Assembly: GCF_014698755.1 (NCBI RefSeq)
Contig: NZ_JACJTO010000002.1
Coordinates: forward strand, 124,001-188,000
Direction of reading: 5' to 3'
Source: Aphanizomenon flos-aquae FACHB-1287
GTDB lineage: Bacteria > Cyanobacteriota > Cyanobacteriia > Cyanobacteriales > Nostocaceae
DNA: 64,000 bases
Below the pieces are notes generated by a model. It saw nothing but the letters and a program-made list of their open reading frames with translations, did not search any database and had not been told where the DNA came from. Made by a program: the position numbers and the translations under genes. Below, piece by piece: positions 46,129-55,683 of this stretch. Numbering within the stretch: the first letter of the stretch is position 1; every line of letters starts with the position of its first letter.

Positions 46129-46325
46129 AATTCTAGAAGGTTTGTACTAATTTTAATTCTAGAGGCAAAATTAACTTTTTCTTATTTAAACCTTAACTTC
46201 TTTAGTCCTCACTAAGTATTATATTCACTTTTTCCTGCAAAATCAAAACTCTCCCCAAGGGCCTGAGAATTAAAAGGTTTGGGGGGATTACTTTTTATAA
46301 ATTCCTGAACTTACGAGTAAATCCT

Positions 46326-47051
46326 GTGATTAGTCAACCCCTCTCATATTCAAGTAATATACATTACTCTCGCGCCGTTCATCTCAGTCATCTAATTGAT
46401 ACAGATATACCCAGATGGATAGGTGATCCTCCCGTAGAATTTACCAGTGTTGCAGAACTTAAAAATGATGGTTATTACTTACGACGCTTTTCTTTAGGAG
46501 AACATAGCGCCACTCATATTAATGCTCCCAATAGTTTTTACGCAGACTGTGCAAGTGTTGATCAGTACCCAGCGGCATCATTAATATTACCTGCTATAGT
46601 TATCAATATTTGCGAACAAGCTGCAGCCAATTCCGATTATGTTTTGACAATTAGTGATATCCAAGCTTGGGAAAATGAATTTGGGGAAATTACCGCAGGT
46701 AGTTTAGTAATACTATATACTGGTTGGCAAGAAAAATGGTTAAATCACAAGGCCTTCTTTGGACAAGACACAGCCGGAAAAATGCACTTTCCCGGTTTTG
46801 GCTCTCAGGTAACTGAGTTTTTAATTACACATAGACATATTGCTGGCTTGGGTATTGATACTCATGGTGTAGATTCGGGACAGGACAGCAATTTTACCAT
46901 TAATCGTTTGCTGTTAGAGCGAGGGCTAATTGTTCTAGAAAATCTCACCAATTTAGATCAATTACCACCCCAACATACTACTGTAATCATAGGAGTTATC
47001 AGATTAAAGGGTGGTTCTGGTTCTCCCGCTGCGGTAATGGCATTGTTTTAA
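46326..47051 (+). CDS. Cyclase-family (kynurenine formamidase-like) metal hydrolase
   Basis: 241 residues from a GTG start. The metal site of this family, usually HxGTHxDxP, reads HSATHINAP here, with Ala and Asn in place of Gly and Asp; I believe the cyanobacterial subfamily shares this form. Further motifs: LLYTGWQEKW, GLGIDTHGVDSGQD, LENLTNL. It may hydrolyse an amide or ester ring, but the substrate is unknown. It is a single-gene unit. Confidence 0.8.
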   Translation: MISQPLSYSSNIHYSRAVHLSHLIDTDIPRWIGDPPVEFTSVAELKNDGYYLRRFSLGEHSATHINAPNSFYADCASVDQYPAASLILPAIVINICEQAAANSDYVLTISDIQAWENEFGEITAGSLVILYTGWQEKWLNHKAFFGQDTAGKMHFPGFGSQVTEFLITHRHIAGLGIDTHGVDSGQDSNFTINRLLLERGLIVLENLTNLDQLPPQHTTVIIGVIRLKGGSGSPAAVMALF

Positions 47052-47166
47052 ATTTTTACTTTTCCGCGATTTTCATCAACCCCCTTAACTGATCATCAAT
47101 AATACCAAATATCAAGAGTCAGAAGACTTTTAAAATCGGAATTCACAGAAATAATTGAGATATTAA

Positions 47167-47215
47167 AGCCTTATAACCAGAGTATACAAAATTACTCAAA
47201 AATGGTTATAAGGCT
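47167..47215. other. Strong nested hairpin (13-bp perfect stem)
   Basis: AGCCTTATAACCA pairs perfectly with TGGTTATAAGGCT; inside lies a second stem GAGTA / TACTC. No T run follows on the plus strand, so it is more like a transposon end, a small-RNA domain or a DNA-binding site than a terminator. Confidence 0.7.
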
Positions 47216-47249
47216 AAAATATTTTACCAATGGTAATAACTGACTAATT

Positions 47250-47314
47250 TTCCAAAAACAGCACCGAAACTCAATAAAACTCTCACGATATCCATAGAGT
47301 TTCAGCTTTTTGGG
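47250..47314. other. Imperfect long hairpin
   Basis: TTCCAAAAACAGCACCGAAACTC on the left and GAGTTTCAGCTTTTTGGGAA on the right pair over about 20 positions with a few mismatches or bulges; GAAACTC / GAGTTTC (47266-47272 and 47297-47303) form the perfect inner part. Function unknown. Confidence 0.6.
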
Positions 47315-47742
47315 AAGGGAAGTCAATTAGCAATGATGTTTTAGTTAATTTCCCAAAAATAAGCAGAGGTATTCCGCAAAATTTGCTGGAAATTGCCACT
47401 ATCAAACCCAATATTGCTGATTTGCATTACTGTAAATCAGCAGAAATAAAACCCTATCCAGCACAGTTTTCTGAACTTTCACTGAGTTATTTATTAAATT
47501 TTTCACAGATGAAGAGGATCTAAAAACTAGATCCCTTCGCTGCTTTTAACTCAACGGAGCTTGTTCCTGTGAATTAACAAGAATGTTGGTTAAGTTTGGA
47601 CTTGAACGAGAACTATTTTATGGGAAATTCCTACGGTTTTAGTCAAAAGTAGAGATTTTATCAAATATACTACTACTTTTGCTATTTTTTAAACCATGAA
47701 CTGAAGGACAGAGACTTAGAATTTAGACTCTTACCAGCAGTT

Positions 47743-47937
47743 TTAGATTTCACCATTGACCTGCATTTGATGAACCTGATCTGCCAATTCTTGACAATTC
47801 TGATCATCTAACTTATCAATTGCCAACATTCCCATGAGAATAACCTCTTTTAAGGTTAAGCGAGTTGAATGTGCCTGTTTTTGCACAATCTCCTTGATGA
47901 TGGGACTAACACCGATTGCTGTACTAGCTCTAGCCAC
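47743..47937 (-). CDS. Small hypothetical protein
   Basis: 64 residues from a GTG start, with no clear ribosome-binding site. Predicted helical, with SPIIKEIVQKQAHSTRLTLKEVILMGMLAID resembling a DNA-binding or antitoxin-like helix pair, but no family is recognised. It stands alone in a 1.7-kb gene-poor stretch. It could be real or spurious. Confidence 0.45.
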   Translation of the reverse strand: MARASTAIGVSPIIKEIVQKQAHSTRLTLKEVILMGMLAIDKLDDQNCQELADQVHQMQVNGEI

Positions 47938-48727
47938 GGGATAAAAAGAAACACTAATGACTTCCGATAAATAGTAGCACTTTTTGCGAAGTTATTCTAT
48001 ATCCCTGGAACTGATCTACTTTAGTTTCGATAAATCTTTATATGTCTAATCCAGACTTTAGACAACAAACAGACTTAATAATTCTGCAAATCTAACTTTC
48101 TGACGACGGGTATAACTCTTCTGTAGCAAGCATTTCCACGATTTACTTATTGTTATTATTTGCGGTTATGTTATTCAAAATACACAATAAAATTACATAT
48201 TTTTACTTATATTAATAGTAAAATTTTTTAAGTAGTAAGTATGAATAAACATATATATCTAAAAGATAGAATATGCCGTATAACCCTTATAAATAAGGGA
48301 TTATAACTTTTTATCCTCCAATATCTTACCAATAAATATTAATGCTGACATAATTATTTATTAGTCTTTCTTATGATTCAGATCATAATCAATTGGTAAT
48401 TGTCATCTACCAAAAGTATGAGGTTCAGAAATTAGTAAATATTTAAGCTCTAAGTGGTGGAAAAAAGATGGTGATAGATAGACAGACAAAAGCTTAAAAT
48501 GATTATACAGCAACACTTTTAAGCTTATAAATTCCAAAATCTAGCATTCTTTAATCATAACTATAGAGGGTAGCTGATAGGTCAGGGAATCCGATATAGT
48601 TATATTGTTTAAGAATGTTAAATATTGTGAACTAGGAAAATAAACAGAAATCCAAATCTTCCTGAATTCACCTATTTATGTCCGTCATAAGAAAAATTAG
48701 TGAATACTCACAAGGAACAAAATAAAC
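47938..48727. other. 790-bp gene-free region upstream of the SGNH hydrolase
   Basis: Very AT-rich, with no open frame of note. It contains a terminator-like hairpin at 48278-48307 with no assigned gene ahead of it. The right end must hold the promoter of the SGNH gene. Confidence 0.5.
48278..48312 (+). terminator. Terminator-like hairpin without an assigned upstream gene
   Basis: Stem CCCTTAT / ATAAGGG extended by TATAA / TTATA (one bulge), then ACTTTTTAT. It has the form of an intrinsic terminator on the plus strand, which suggests a short unannotated transcript to its left. Confidence 0.45.
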
Positions 48728-49789
48728 ATGAGCGAACCTTATCTGTTAGCTGCGAGTTTATTAACAGGGCTAATAATACAGACATCAATAATTCCCCAGC
48801 AACCTAACCTTCCTCAAAATTCCCCACCCTTAGTAGATTTAGTGCAGGGTTTCCAGTCTAACCACAGCCAAAAAACCGCTCCCGGCCAAATTGCTGCACC
48901 TGAATTTAGTTATCAAACCTTGTTACCCATGCAAGAATTATCAGCTATTGAAATGAATATCCCCAGTTTAAGGATTCTGTTATCAGAATTTAGACCCCAG
49001 GAGTTATTCACACCGGTAAAATCATCATTTAACTTCGATTTCCCTACAACTAAGACTAAATTACCTATTTCCAGTAATCAACTTTACCGACAAAGGTTAG
49101 CATCACTTAAGAGTGGTCAAATTTATACACGAAATGATAATGAAGAGAATTTAGAATCATCTGGGCAGTTAAGGAAAGCATTTAAACCAACTTATGAAGA
49201 TTGGAAAAATTTATTAGCCATGGAAGCTAAAGCTATTACCAAGGGACAAGGTGCAAATCGTTTAAGCATCTTAGTGGGTGATTCTTTAAGTCTGTGGTTT
49301 CCCAAGGACAAATTACCGACGGGGAAATTATGGCTAAATCAAGGCATATCTGGAGATACCACCGAGGGCGTTTCTAAAAGATTGTCGGCATTTTCCGCAA
49401 CCAAACCAGATGTAATTTACTTAATGGTGGGAATTAACGATTTACGTAAGGGTGCTACTGACAAAGTAATTCTAGTAAATTCCTCACGAATTATTTATAA
49501 CTTGCGTCGGAAGCATCCCACCAGTAAAATAATTGTCCAATCGATTTTACCTGTACGCTCTCAGAAAATTCTCAATAGTCGTATTCGTCATATTAACGCC
49601 CAACTTGCTATAATTGCCGAAAAACAAGGGGTTAATTATCTGAATATTCATAATTGGTTTACGGACACTGATAGTAACTTGCGCCCTGAATTAACTACAG
49701 ATGGGTTACATTTATCTCTAGCAGGGTATCAAATATGGCAATTTGCACTTGAGCAAATAGAATATAGAGTAGCTCAAATTTACAATTGA
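48728..49789 (+). CDS. SGNH/GDSL-type hydrolase
   Basis: 353 residues. The first about 25 are hydrophobic enough for a signal or anchor (LLAASLLTGLIIQTSII). A long linker leads to the SGNH domain from about 177: VGDSLSLW (nucleophile Ser), NQGISGDTT (Gly), MVGINDLRKG (Asn) and DGLHLSLAGY (Asp, His). All four catalytic blocks are intact. It is probably a cell-envelope esterase; substrate not inferable. Confidence 0.87.
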   Translation: MSEPYLLAASLLTGLIIQTSIIPQQPNLPQNSPPLVDLVQGFQSNHSQKTAPGQIAAPEFSYQTLLPMQELSAIEMNIPSLRILLSEFRPQELFTPVKSSFNFDFPTTKTKLPISSNQLYRQRLASLKSGQIYTRNDNEENLESSGQLRKAFKPTYEDWKNLLAMEAKAITKGQGANRLSILVGDSLSLWFPKDKLPTGKLWLNQGISGDTTEGVSKRLSAFSATKPDVIYLMVGINDLRKGATDKVILVNSSRIIYNLRRKHPTSKIIVQSILPVRSQKILNSRIRHINAQLAIIAEKQGVNYLNIHNWFTDTDSNLRPELTTDGLHLSLAGYQIWQFALEQIEYRVAQIYN

Positions 49790-49948
49790 TATATACAAAT
49801 TGAAGGTATATTAGCGTAAGTTGCTAGTAGGAAAAAGGCAAGAGGCAAGAGGTAAGAGGCACAAGAAAAAAGTGCTGACCAATTACCAATTACCAGCCTA
49901 AATATAGATAACTGGTAACTTTAGTTATTTTATTTAACAGGTCAGGGT

Positions 49949-50812
49949 GTGAGAGCTATCACTAAACATAAAATGTTAGATCGGATAAATGATATCGCTT
50001 GGCAAGCCCACCAGGGCAGCGTTGCGGCAATTATTCAAGTTTTGAATGAAAGACTAATTATCTCCGGTGTGAGAGCCAGAGCAGTCTTTGCAGGTGGTGT
50101 TTTACAGCTTTTGTGTGAAGCGGCCACGGTGGAGCGACTTGAGCAACCTTCCTTAGTACCAAAAATTAAAGAAATTTTGGAGTCAATTGCACCACGTCAT
50201 ATTCGCAGAGTTAATATTAATACTCGAATTGTTCAAGAAGACCAATTATTATGGTTGGTAGAAATGAACAGTGATACTGATAGTCAACTGCTGTGGTCAC
50301 AGGAAATTATCCTATCTCAACCAAATTTATTTCAGCAGTTAATTCCCAATTTCACTGAAGTTTATACCAAATCCAGAAAACCGATTTTAGTTCAACCCCA
50401 GTCTTTACTAAAGAATCAGAACCAAGGGAAAATTTCCATTAAAACTTTAATTATGGGGGTTTCCGGTTTATCTTCAGTAATTGTACTAGCTTGGCTGTTG
50501 GGTTCTCAATCTTCCCAAACAACTAACCCAAGACCAGGAGAATTATCACGTCCTCCTGTCCAAGGTTTTTCTATTCTAGCTGATGATCCCTTTGTTGTCT
50601 CTGTGCGACTTGCTAACCAAGCTACTGCTACTACTAAAATGGCTATAACTTCAACTCAGTGGTTAGAACTAGCTGCTACTTGGCAACGGGCTTCTGATTT
50701 AATGGGTCAGGTTTCCCCCAGTCACAGCCGCTATCAAGAATCACAAATTAGAACTAAGCTGTATAAAAAGTATAGTGAGGCAGCGCAGAAGGAAGCTCAA
50801 AAGAGGAAATAG
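49949..50812 (+). CDS. Conserved cyanobacterial membrane protein of unknown function
   Basis: 287 residues from GTG; ATG at residue 9 (MLDRINDIAW) is possible. The N-terminal about 130 form an alpha/beta domain (GSVAAIIQVLNERLIISGVRARAVF...). One membrane helix lies near 168-187 (TLIMGVSGLSSVIVLAWLLGS). The C-terminal part is probably outside and ends with a basic coiled stretch (KKYSEAAQKEAQKRK). I do not recognise the family. It may be co-transcribed with nothing; nadA is convergent and 22 bp away. Confidence 0.7.
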   Translation: MRAITKHKMLDRINDIAWQAHQGSVAAIIQVLNERLIISGVRARAVFAGGVLQLLCEAATVERLEQPSLVPKIKEILESIAPRHIRRVNINTRIVQEDQLLWLVEMNSDTDSQLLWSQEIILSQPNLFQQLIPNFTEVYTKSRKPILVQPQSLLKNQNQGKISIKTLIMGVSGLSSVIVLAWLLGSQSSQTTNPRPGELSRPPVQGFSILADDPFVVSVRLANQATATTKMAITSTQWLELAATWQRASDLMGQVSPSHSRYQESQIRTKLYKKYSEAAQKEAQKRK

Positions 50813-50834
50813 CAAGTTAAATTTTTAACTTTAA

Positions 50835-51800
50835 CTAGACACTCATTTCTAACATTCGTTGCATTGGTTGCAGTGCGGCTATCCGAATTTCTTCTGATAA
50901 AGTAATTTCTGGAGTGCGGTTTTTCATGGCTAAATACAGTTTTTCTAGGGTATTTAGCCGCATAAATGGACATTCGTTACAGTTGCAATCACTTTGGGGG
51001 GGTGCGGGAATAAAGTGTTTGTTTGGTGATAGTTTTTGCATCTGGTGAATGATTCCTGGCTCTGTAGCCACGATGAATTCTTGACTAGGGCTGGTTTGAC
51101 AATAATTGAGTAAGGCGGCTGTAGAGCCAATATAACTGGCATGGCGTAAAATGCTGGTTTCACATTCGGGGTGAGCGATCGCTTCCGCGTTAGGATGTGT
51201 AATTTTTAACTGGACTATTTTCTTTTCGGAAAAGGTTTCATGGACAATACAGCTACCTTGCCATAATAGCATTTCCCGTCCTGTTTGTTCGATTACATAC
51301 CTTCCTAGATTCCGATCTGGGGCGAAAATAATCGGCTGTTCTTTGGGTATTTGCTGGACAATTTTCACAGCGTTGGAACTGGTGCAGATAATATCGCTCA
51401 TGGCTTTGATTTCTGCTGAACAGTTAATATAAGAAATAACTAAATGGTCTGGATATGCGTTTTTGAACTCCGCAAACTCTTGGGGAGGACAACTATCTGC
51501 TAAAGAACATCCTGCATTGATATCTGGTAATAAGACCAATTTATCAGGATTGAGGATTTTCGCTGTTTCAGCCATGAAGTGAACACCGGCAAAAACAATA
51601 ACATCGGCTTTGGTATTGGCTGCGGCTCTGGCTAATTGTAAGGAATCGCCAATAAAGTCGGCAATATCTTGAATATCAGGATCTTGGTAGTAGTGGGCTA
51701 ATATTACCGCGTTGAGTTCTGTTTTTAGCTCCGCAATGGCAGTAAATAGATCTAATGGTAAAATGGCTGATTTTGGTTGAGTAAGTGTAGTTGTAAACAC
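50835..51800 (-). CDS. nadA: Quinolinate synthase NadA
   Basis: 321 residues. It condenses iminoaspartate and dihydroxyacetone phosphate to quinolinate in NAD synthesis. The three Cys that hold its 4Fe-4S cluster are in [18 protein letters not shown] and CNECPFM; substrate motifs [11 protein letters not shown] and FVATEPGI-type segment [12 protein letters not shown] are present. The start is at 51800, with a 150-bp upstream region to the divergent metallophosphoesterase. Confidence 0.96.
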   Translation of the reverse strand: MFTTTLTQPKSAILPLDLFTAIAELKTELNAVILAHYYQDPDIQDIADFIGDSLQLARAAANTKADVIVFAGVHFMAETAKILNPDKLVLLPDINAGCSLADSCPPQEFAEFKNAYPDHLVISYINCSAEIKAMSDIICTSSNAVKIVQQIPKEQPIIFAPDRNLGRYVIEQTGREMLLWQGSCIVHETFSEKKIVQLKITHPNAEAIAHPECETSILRHASYIGSTAALLNYCQTSPSQEFIVATEPGIIHQMQKLSPNKHFIPAPPQSDCNCNECPFMRLNTLEKLYLAMKNRTPEITLSEEIRIAALQPMQRMLEMSV

Positions 51801-51952
51801 AATTAAAAACTGCTTTTTTGTACAATTAAGATTACCTTGTAAATTCTATTATAGTAGTTTTTACCAAAAATAGGAGGGTATTGATCTTAGTAATTTATGT
51901 CCAAATCCGGTGGAGTTTCATATCCTGGAAATATACGGTTTTTTAAAGTGGC

Positions 51953-52882
51953 ATGACCAGTCAGAAAAATCAATCAAAATCTGTCAAAATTGCTGTAATT
52001 GGCGATGTTCACGACCAATGGGAAGCAGAAGACGGTATAGCACTCCAGCATCTCGGTGTTGACTTGGCGCTATTTGTCGGTGATTTTGGGAATGAGTCGG
52101 TGGAGGTGGTAAAAGCGATCGCTTCCCTGGATCTTCCCAAAGCAGCGGTAATGGGCAATCATGATGCCTGGTACTCGGCAACTGAATGGGGACGCAAAAA
52201 ATGTCCTTATGACCGCACCAAGGAAGACTGGGTACAGGAACAGCTAGATTTATTAGGATCGGCCCAAGTCGGTTATGGTAAGTTAGATTTTCCGCAGTGG
52301 AATTTAACAGTAGTGGGTGGTCGTCCTTTTACCTGGGGAGGATCTGAATGGCGATTTGCCCAAATGTGCCAAGAACGTTATGGTGTCTCTAGTTTGGAGG
52401 AGTCCGCAGATAAAATTGTTAAGGTAGTAAAAAGTGTTACTTGTGATCATATTATTTTTCTGGGACACAATGGACCGAGTGGTTTAGGCGATCGCCCGGA
52501 TGACCCTTGTGGCAAGGATTGGCATCCTATTGGTGGTGATTTTGGTGATCCTGATTTTGCAGAAGCAATTTCTCAAAGTCTCAATATGAATAAAAGGGTT
52601 TCTCTAGTCGCTTTTGGTCATATGCACCGGACTCTGCGCTATACTAAGAAGCTGCAACGGAAGGCTGTGTTTAGAAATCCAGAAGGAACTATTTACCTAA
52701 ATGCTGCTACTGTCCCCCGGATTATTCAACAAGACGGGATGAAGTTACGGAATTTTTCTCTGGTTTCTTTGGAGGATGGTTTGGTAACAAAAGCTTCTCT
52801 GGTATGGGTGGATCAGGGGTACCAAATCGCTGCTGAGGAAGTTTTTTATAATTCTTCAATTTCAGTAGTGCCAATTCTGTAA
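51953..52882 (+). CDS. Calcineurin-like metallophosphoesterase (TIGR04168 family)
   Basis: 309 residues. Metal motifs: GDVHDQW, FVGDFGNE, GNHDAWY, LGHNGPSGLGD, and GHMHRTL. The segment GDRPDDPCGKDWHP is characteristic of the TIGR04168 cyanobacterial and plant family, whose substrate is not settled. tRNA-Ser is 58 bp downstream. Confidence 0.92.
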   Translation: MTSQKNQSKSVKIAVIGDVHDQWEAEDGIALQHLGVDLALFVGDFGNESVEVVKAIASLDLPKAAVMGNHDAWYSATEWGRKKCPYDRTKEDWVQEQLDLLGSAQVGYGKLDFPQWNLTVVGGRPFTWGGSEWRFAQMCQERYGVSSLEESADKIVKVVKSVTCDHIIFLGHNGPSGLGDRPDDPCGKDWHPIGGDFGDPDFAEAISQSLNMNKRVSLVAFGHMHRTLRYTKKLQRKAVFRNPEGTIYLNAATVPRIIQQDGMKLRNFSLVSLEDGLVTKASLVWVDQGYQIAAEEVFYNSSISVVPIL

Positions 52883-52940
52883 TTATATGTTATGATCTTA
52901 TTTGTCAGTTTTTGTATTGCACAATTCTGGCAAATACTCT

Positions 52941-53025
52941 GGAGAGGTGGCAGAGTGGTCGAATGCGTCCGACTTGAAATCGGATGAGGTGAAAGCTTCC
53001 GGGAGTTCGAATCTCCCCTTCTCCG
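52941..53025 (+). tRNA. tRNA-Ser (anticodon UGA)
   Basis: 85 nt. Acceptor stem GGAGAGG pairs with CTTCTCC (one G-U), discriminator G; D-arm region TGGCAGAGTGGTCGAATG; anticodon loop CTTGAAA with TGA; long variable arm typical of class II tRNA-Ser; T-loop GTTCGAATC. CCA is not encoded. A T run follows the gene, probably a terminator. The AAA ATPase island begins 229 bp downstream. Confidence 0.97.
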
Positions 53026-53253
53026 TTTTTTTAGTTTTTATCTCACGCAGAGGCGCGGAGTCTCAGAGAAGAGCATAAGAGTTTGATTTGGAAATATTAA
53101 ATTTGCTGTAAGGTAAGAGTTAGTTTTGCTATTATTCCAGATATAAACTTTTAAATATGTAATTCAGCAATAGGTATGATTTGCTGAATTTACGAATAAT
53201 GGTAGGGTGTAGTCAATTGGAGATTTCTAACCCTAATTAAAATTAAATGTGTC

Positions 53254-54666
53254 ATGAAAATAGAAATTGCTAACTTAGGTGTTATTGAAAAGGCAGAAAT
53301 TGATTTAAAGCCTTTAACTGTCTTTATTGGTGGTAATGGAACAGGGAAAACTTGGACAGCTTATACTTTAGCCTCTATATTAGGTGAATATGGATGTGAG
53401 AGATATTGGCAAGCTTATCTGGATAAAAAGACTCAACAGAGATATCCCATTATAGATAATGCGGTTGAAGAATTTTTACAAGAAGGAACTGTTCGGATTG
53501 ATTTAATTGAATTTGCTGAAGAGTTTATTGAAACATATATCAATGATGTTTCTGATTTAGCACATAGCTGGATGAATAAATTTCTAGCCACAGATCGTGT
53601 TGATTTTAAAAAGATGAAAGTGAGCTTTGATTTAGCAGTAGCTAAACCAGCAATATTAAATAATCTTAAAAAAGATTTTATAGATCAACAGTTATCTTTT
53701 GGTACTCAAAGTAAAGATACTTTACATATTCTCAAGGAATTAGGTGACAGTAAGATTTATTTATATATACTTTCAAGTTCCGAAGAAAATATTTTGAAAA
53801 AATTACCTAAAAGAGCCTTTGAGCAGATTTTACTTAAATTAATTTTTAGAACAATTCACAGGTTTTTTCATTTGGAAACTTATATATTTCCTACAGAAAG
53901 AACAGGAATTTTACCGCTCTTTTCTTCAGCTATAAAAATTAAAAATTACATAAATATTGAAGATATTTATGATGATGATCTTGATGAGAATGTAAAAAGT
54001 CTTTCATCTATGAAACTAAGCATACCAGTACAAGATTTAAAATTGACACTAGAAAGCATATACATAAAAACATCATCACAAAGAGAAAAAGAAATACAAC
54101 TTTACCCAGAAGTTTTGGAATATCTTAAATTAGCAGAAATTTTAGAACATGATATTTTGGGAGGAAAAGTCAATATTGAAAATTCTAGCTTTGATCAAGA
54201 AATTCTTTATCAACTATCAGAAAATATTAAGTTAGAAATGACAGTTTCTTCTTCAATGGTAAAAGAATTAGCTCCGTTAGTTTTGTGTTTACGTTATTTC
54301 GCTGTACCAAATGAATTACTAATTATTGATGAACCAGAAGTGAATTTACATCCAGCAGCGCAAGTACAAATGATCGAATTTTTAGCAATGTTAGTTCAAG
54401 CAGGTTTGAAAGTGTTAATTACAACTCACAGCCCTTATATAATTGATCATCTAGCTAATTTAATGAAAGCTGCTAAATATGAAGATAAAGAAAGTCTCAA
54501 AGAACGATTTTATTTAGAGCGAACAGAAGCTTTTATTCCTCAAGAAAAAGTTTCTGTTTATCTATTTGAAGATGGTACAGCTAAAAATATATTACATGAA
54601 GACGGTAGGATAGATTGGGGAACATTTGGGAATGTTTCAGATGACATTTCCCATATTTTTCCATAA
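53254..54666 (+). CDS. AAA family ATPase (OLD/AAA_21-like), first gene of a candidate defence pair
   Basis: 470 residues of SMC/OLD-like ABC ATPase type: Walker A GGNGTGKT (26-33), a long divergent middle (about 60-320, lid or coiled arms), a signature-like SSSMVKELAPL, Walker B LLIIDEPEVNLHP (about 360) and switch His in TTHSPYI. Such ATPases pair with nucleases in several anti-phage systems. The nuclease-like gene starts 37 bp downstream. Codon use is strongly AT-biased, no HIP1 octamer is seen, and IS scars follow, all pointing to an acquired module next to tRNA-Ser. Confidence 0.85.
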   Translation: MKIEIANLGVIEKAEIDLKPLTVFIGGNGTGKTWTAYTLASILGEYGCERYWQAYLDKKTQQRYPIIDNAVEEFLQEGTVRIDLIEFAEEFIETYINDVSDLAHSWMNKFLATDRVDFKKMKVSFDLAVAKPAILNNLKKDFIDQQLSFGTQSKDTLHILKELGDSKIYLYILSSSEENILKKLPKRAFEQILLKLIFRTIHRFFHLETYIFPTERTGILPLFSSAIKIKNYINIEDIYDDDLDENVKSLSSMKLSIPVQDLKLTLESIYIKTSSQREKEIQLYPEVLEYLKLAEILEHDILGGKVNIENSSFDQEILYQLSENIKLEMTVSSSMVKELAPLVLCLRYFAVPNELLIIDEPEVNLHPAAQVQMIEFLAMLVQAGLKVLITTHSPYIIDHLANLMKAAKYEDKESLKERFYLERTEAFIPQEKVSVYLFEDGTAKNILHEDGRIDWGTFGNVSDDISHIFP

Positions 54667-54703
54667 TCACTCTTATAATCTTAAGTTCAGGAGTGATTTT
54701 AAA

Positions 54704-55231
54704 ATGCCTTTCGATCATTTATTGTTATCATGTTGTTTACTACCAGGAAAAACAAGTCATAAAGAATATGGTGTGGAAGTAAGTTTACAACCAGCAAGTG
54801 GTGAAACAGTTTTATTTTTTCATATAGACGAGAAATCGAACCCTAATTGTAAATTTCGTAAATTATTAGGATTAGATAGAGAAGGAATGAAAATTTGTGA
54901 TCTCATTGTATTTTATGCAAAAGACAATGAAAGGATTATCTGCTTTGTAGAATTGAAGGGTGGTGACATAAAAAGAGCTACAGAGCAAGTTAAAACTACA
55001 TATTACTACTTTAACGAATTTCTCAAAAAGTTTAATTCATCATTAAAGTTTACTGCAAAAACCTATATTGTATATGATGGTTCTGCACCACAAGAATTTG
55101 ATAGATACAAAGAAGAATTAAAGGCTAAGTTTGGTGAAGGGAACTATAGAATTTATAGAGATTCAGATTTAGGTAATTTTTTGCGAGGTGCGAAGTATCA
55201 ACCGAAAGGAAAACCAAAGAAGGGTAAATAA
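54704..55231 (+). CDS. Small PD-(D/E)XK-like nuclease, second gene of the candidate pair
   Basis: 175 residues from ATG 54704, chosen because AGGAG lies 10 bases upstream; the open frame itself begins at 54626 inside the ATPase gene. A likely nuclease core is CDLIVFY (Asp66) followed by ICFVELKGGDIKRATEQ (Glu83, Lys85), the D...ExK spacing of PD-(D/E)XK enzymes. The C-terminus is basic (KYQPKGKPKKGK). I know no named family for it. Its stop lies 2 bp from the IS630 remnant, so the last residues could be altered by the insertion. Confidence 0.72.
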   Translation: MPFDHLLLSCCLLPGKTSHKEYGVEVSLQPASGETVLFFHIDEKSNPNCKFRKLLGLDREGMKICDLIVFYAKDNERIICFVELKGGDIKRATEQVKTTYYYFNEFLKKFNSSLKFTAKTYIVYDGSAPQEFDRYKEELKAKFGEGNYRIYRDSDLGNFLRGAKYQPKGKPKKGK

Positions 55232-55233
55232 TT

Positions 55234-55664
55234 TTACCACTTTAGTAATTGCCTTATCAAATCAAAACGCATTTCTTGTACTCTTTGTGTTTTTTGCTCA
55301 CTGGCTACTAAAGTTTTTTTACGTCTTAAATCTAAGCGTTTTAGAGTTCGGGATAAACTGGATATACTTACCTCTATTTTTGTTTGCTCCTTTATTGCTG
55401 CTTGAATTTCCCGTAAATATATATCATTCTGCTCTATCACTATTTTTTCAATAATTCTTCCTCTTTACCTTTAATTAAAGAACGGCGGTCTCCACCTTTA
55501 GGTTTGGGTTCTATTTTCCCCGTTTCTCTATATTGGCGGAAAAATTCACTGATAAATGATAGGCTCACTTTAAATCTCGCTGCTAACTCTCTTTGCGTGC
55601 CTTCTTTATTTTGGCAAGCACTTAATATTTTTTGTCTTATATCAGTCGAATATTTCAATCTCAT
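55234..55664 (-). pseudogene. Truncated IS630-family transposase (N-terminal part)
   Basis: Two frames on the minus strand join by a -1 shift at six As (55443-55448): MRLKYSTDIRQKILSACQN...KGKEEELLKK and then IVIEQNDIYLREIQAAIKEQ...RFDLIRQLLKW. The HTH part (TQRELAARFKVSLSFISEFFRQYRETG) and the second HTH match IS630 transposases. The DDE catalytic domain that should follow VQEMRFD is gone. The shift may be the programmed frameshift used by some IS630 elements, so it need not be a decay mutation. Confidence 0.75.
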
Positions 55665-55683
55665 GTGAAAATTTACGAGAATT

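Larger units (their letters stand above)
47052..47742. other. Gene-poor region with three hairpins
   Basis: 691 bp. It holds the hairpins at 47167-47215 and 47250-47314, and a smaller one near 47516-47536 (GGATCT...AGATCC). On the plus strand a frame without start codon (about 47287-47522) reads plausibly as protein (NDVLVNFPKISRGIPQNLLE) and could be a relic, but I cannot assign it. Confidence 0.5.

Noticed and set aside
46326-47051. Loss of metal ligands in the cyclase-family protein (HSATHINAP)
   Set aside because: I believe the same form occurs throughout the cyanobacterial subfamily, so it is probably not specific to this gene.
54626-54703. Longer N-terminus for the small nuclease
   Set aside because: It overlaps the ATPase gene and lacks a ribosome-binding site, whereas AGGAG precedes the ATG at 54704.
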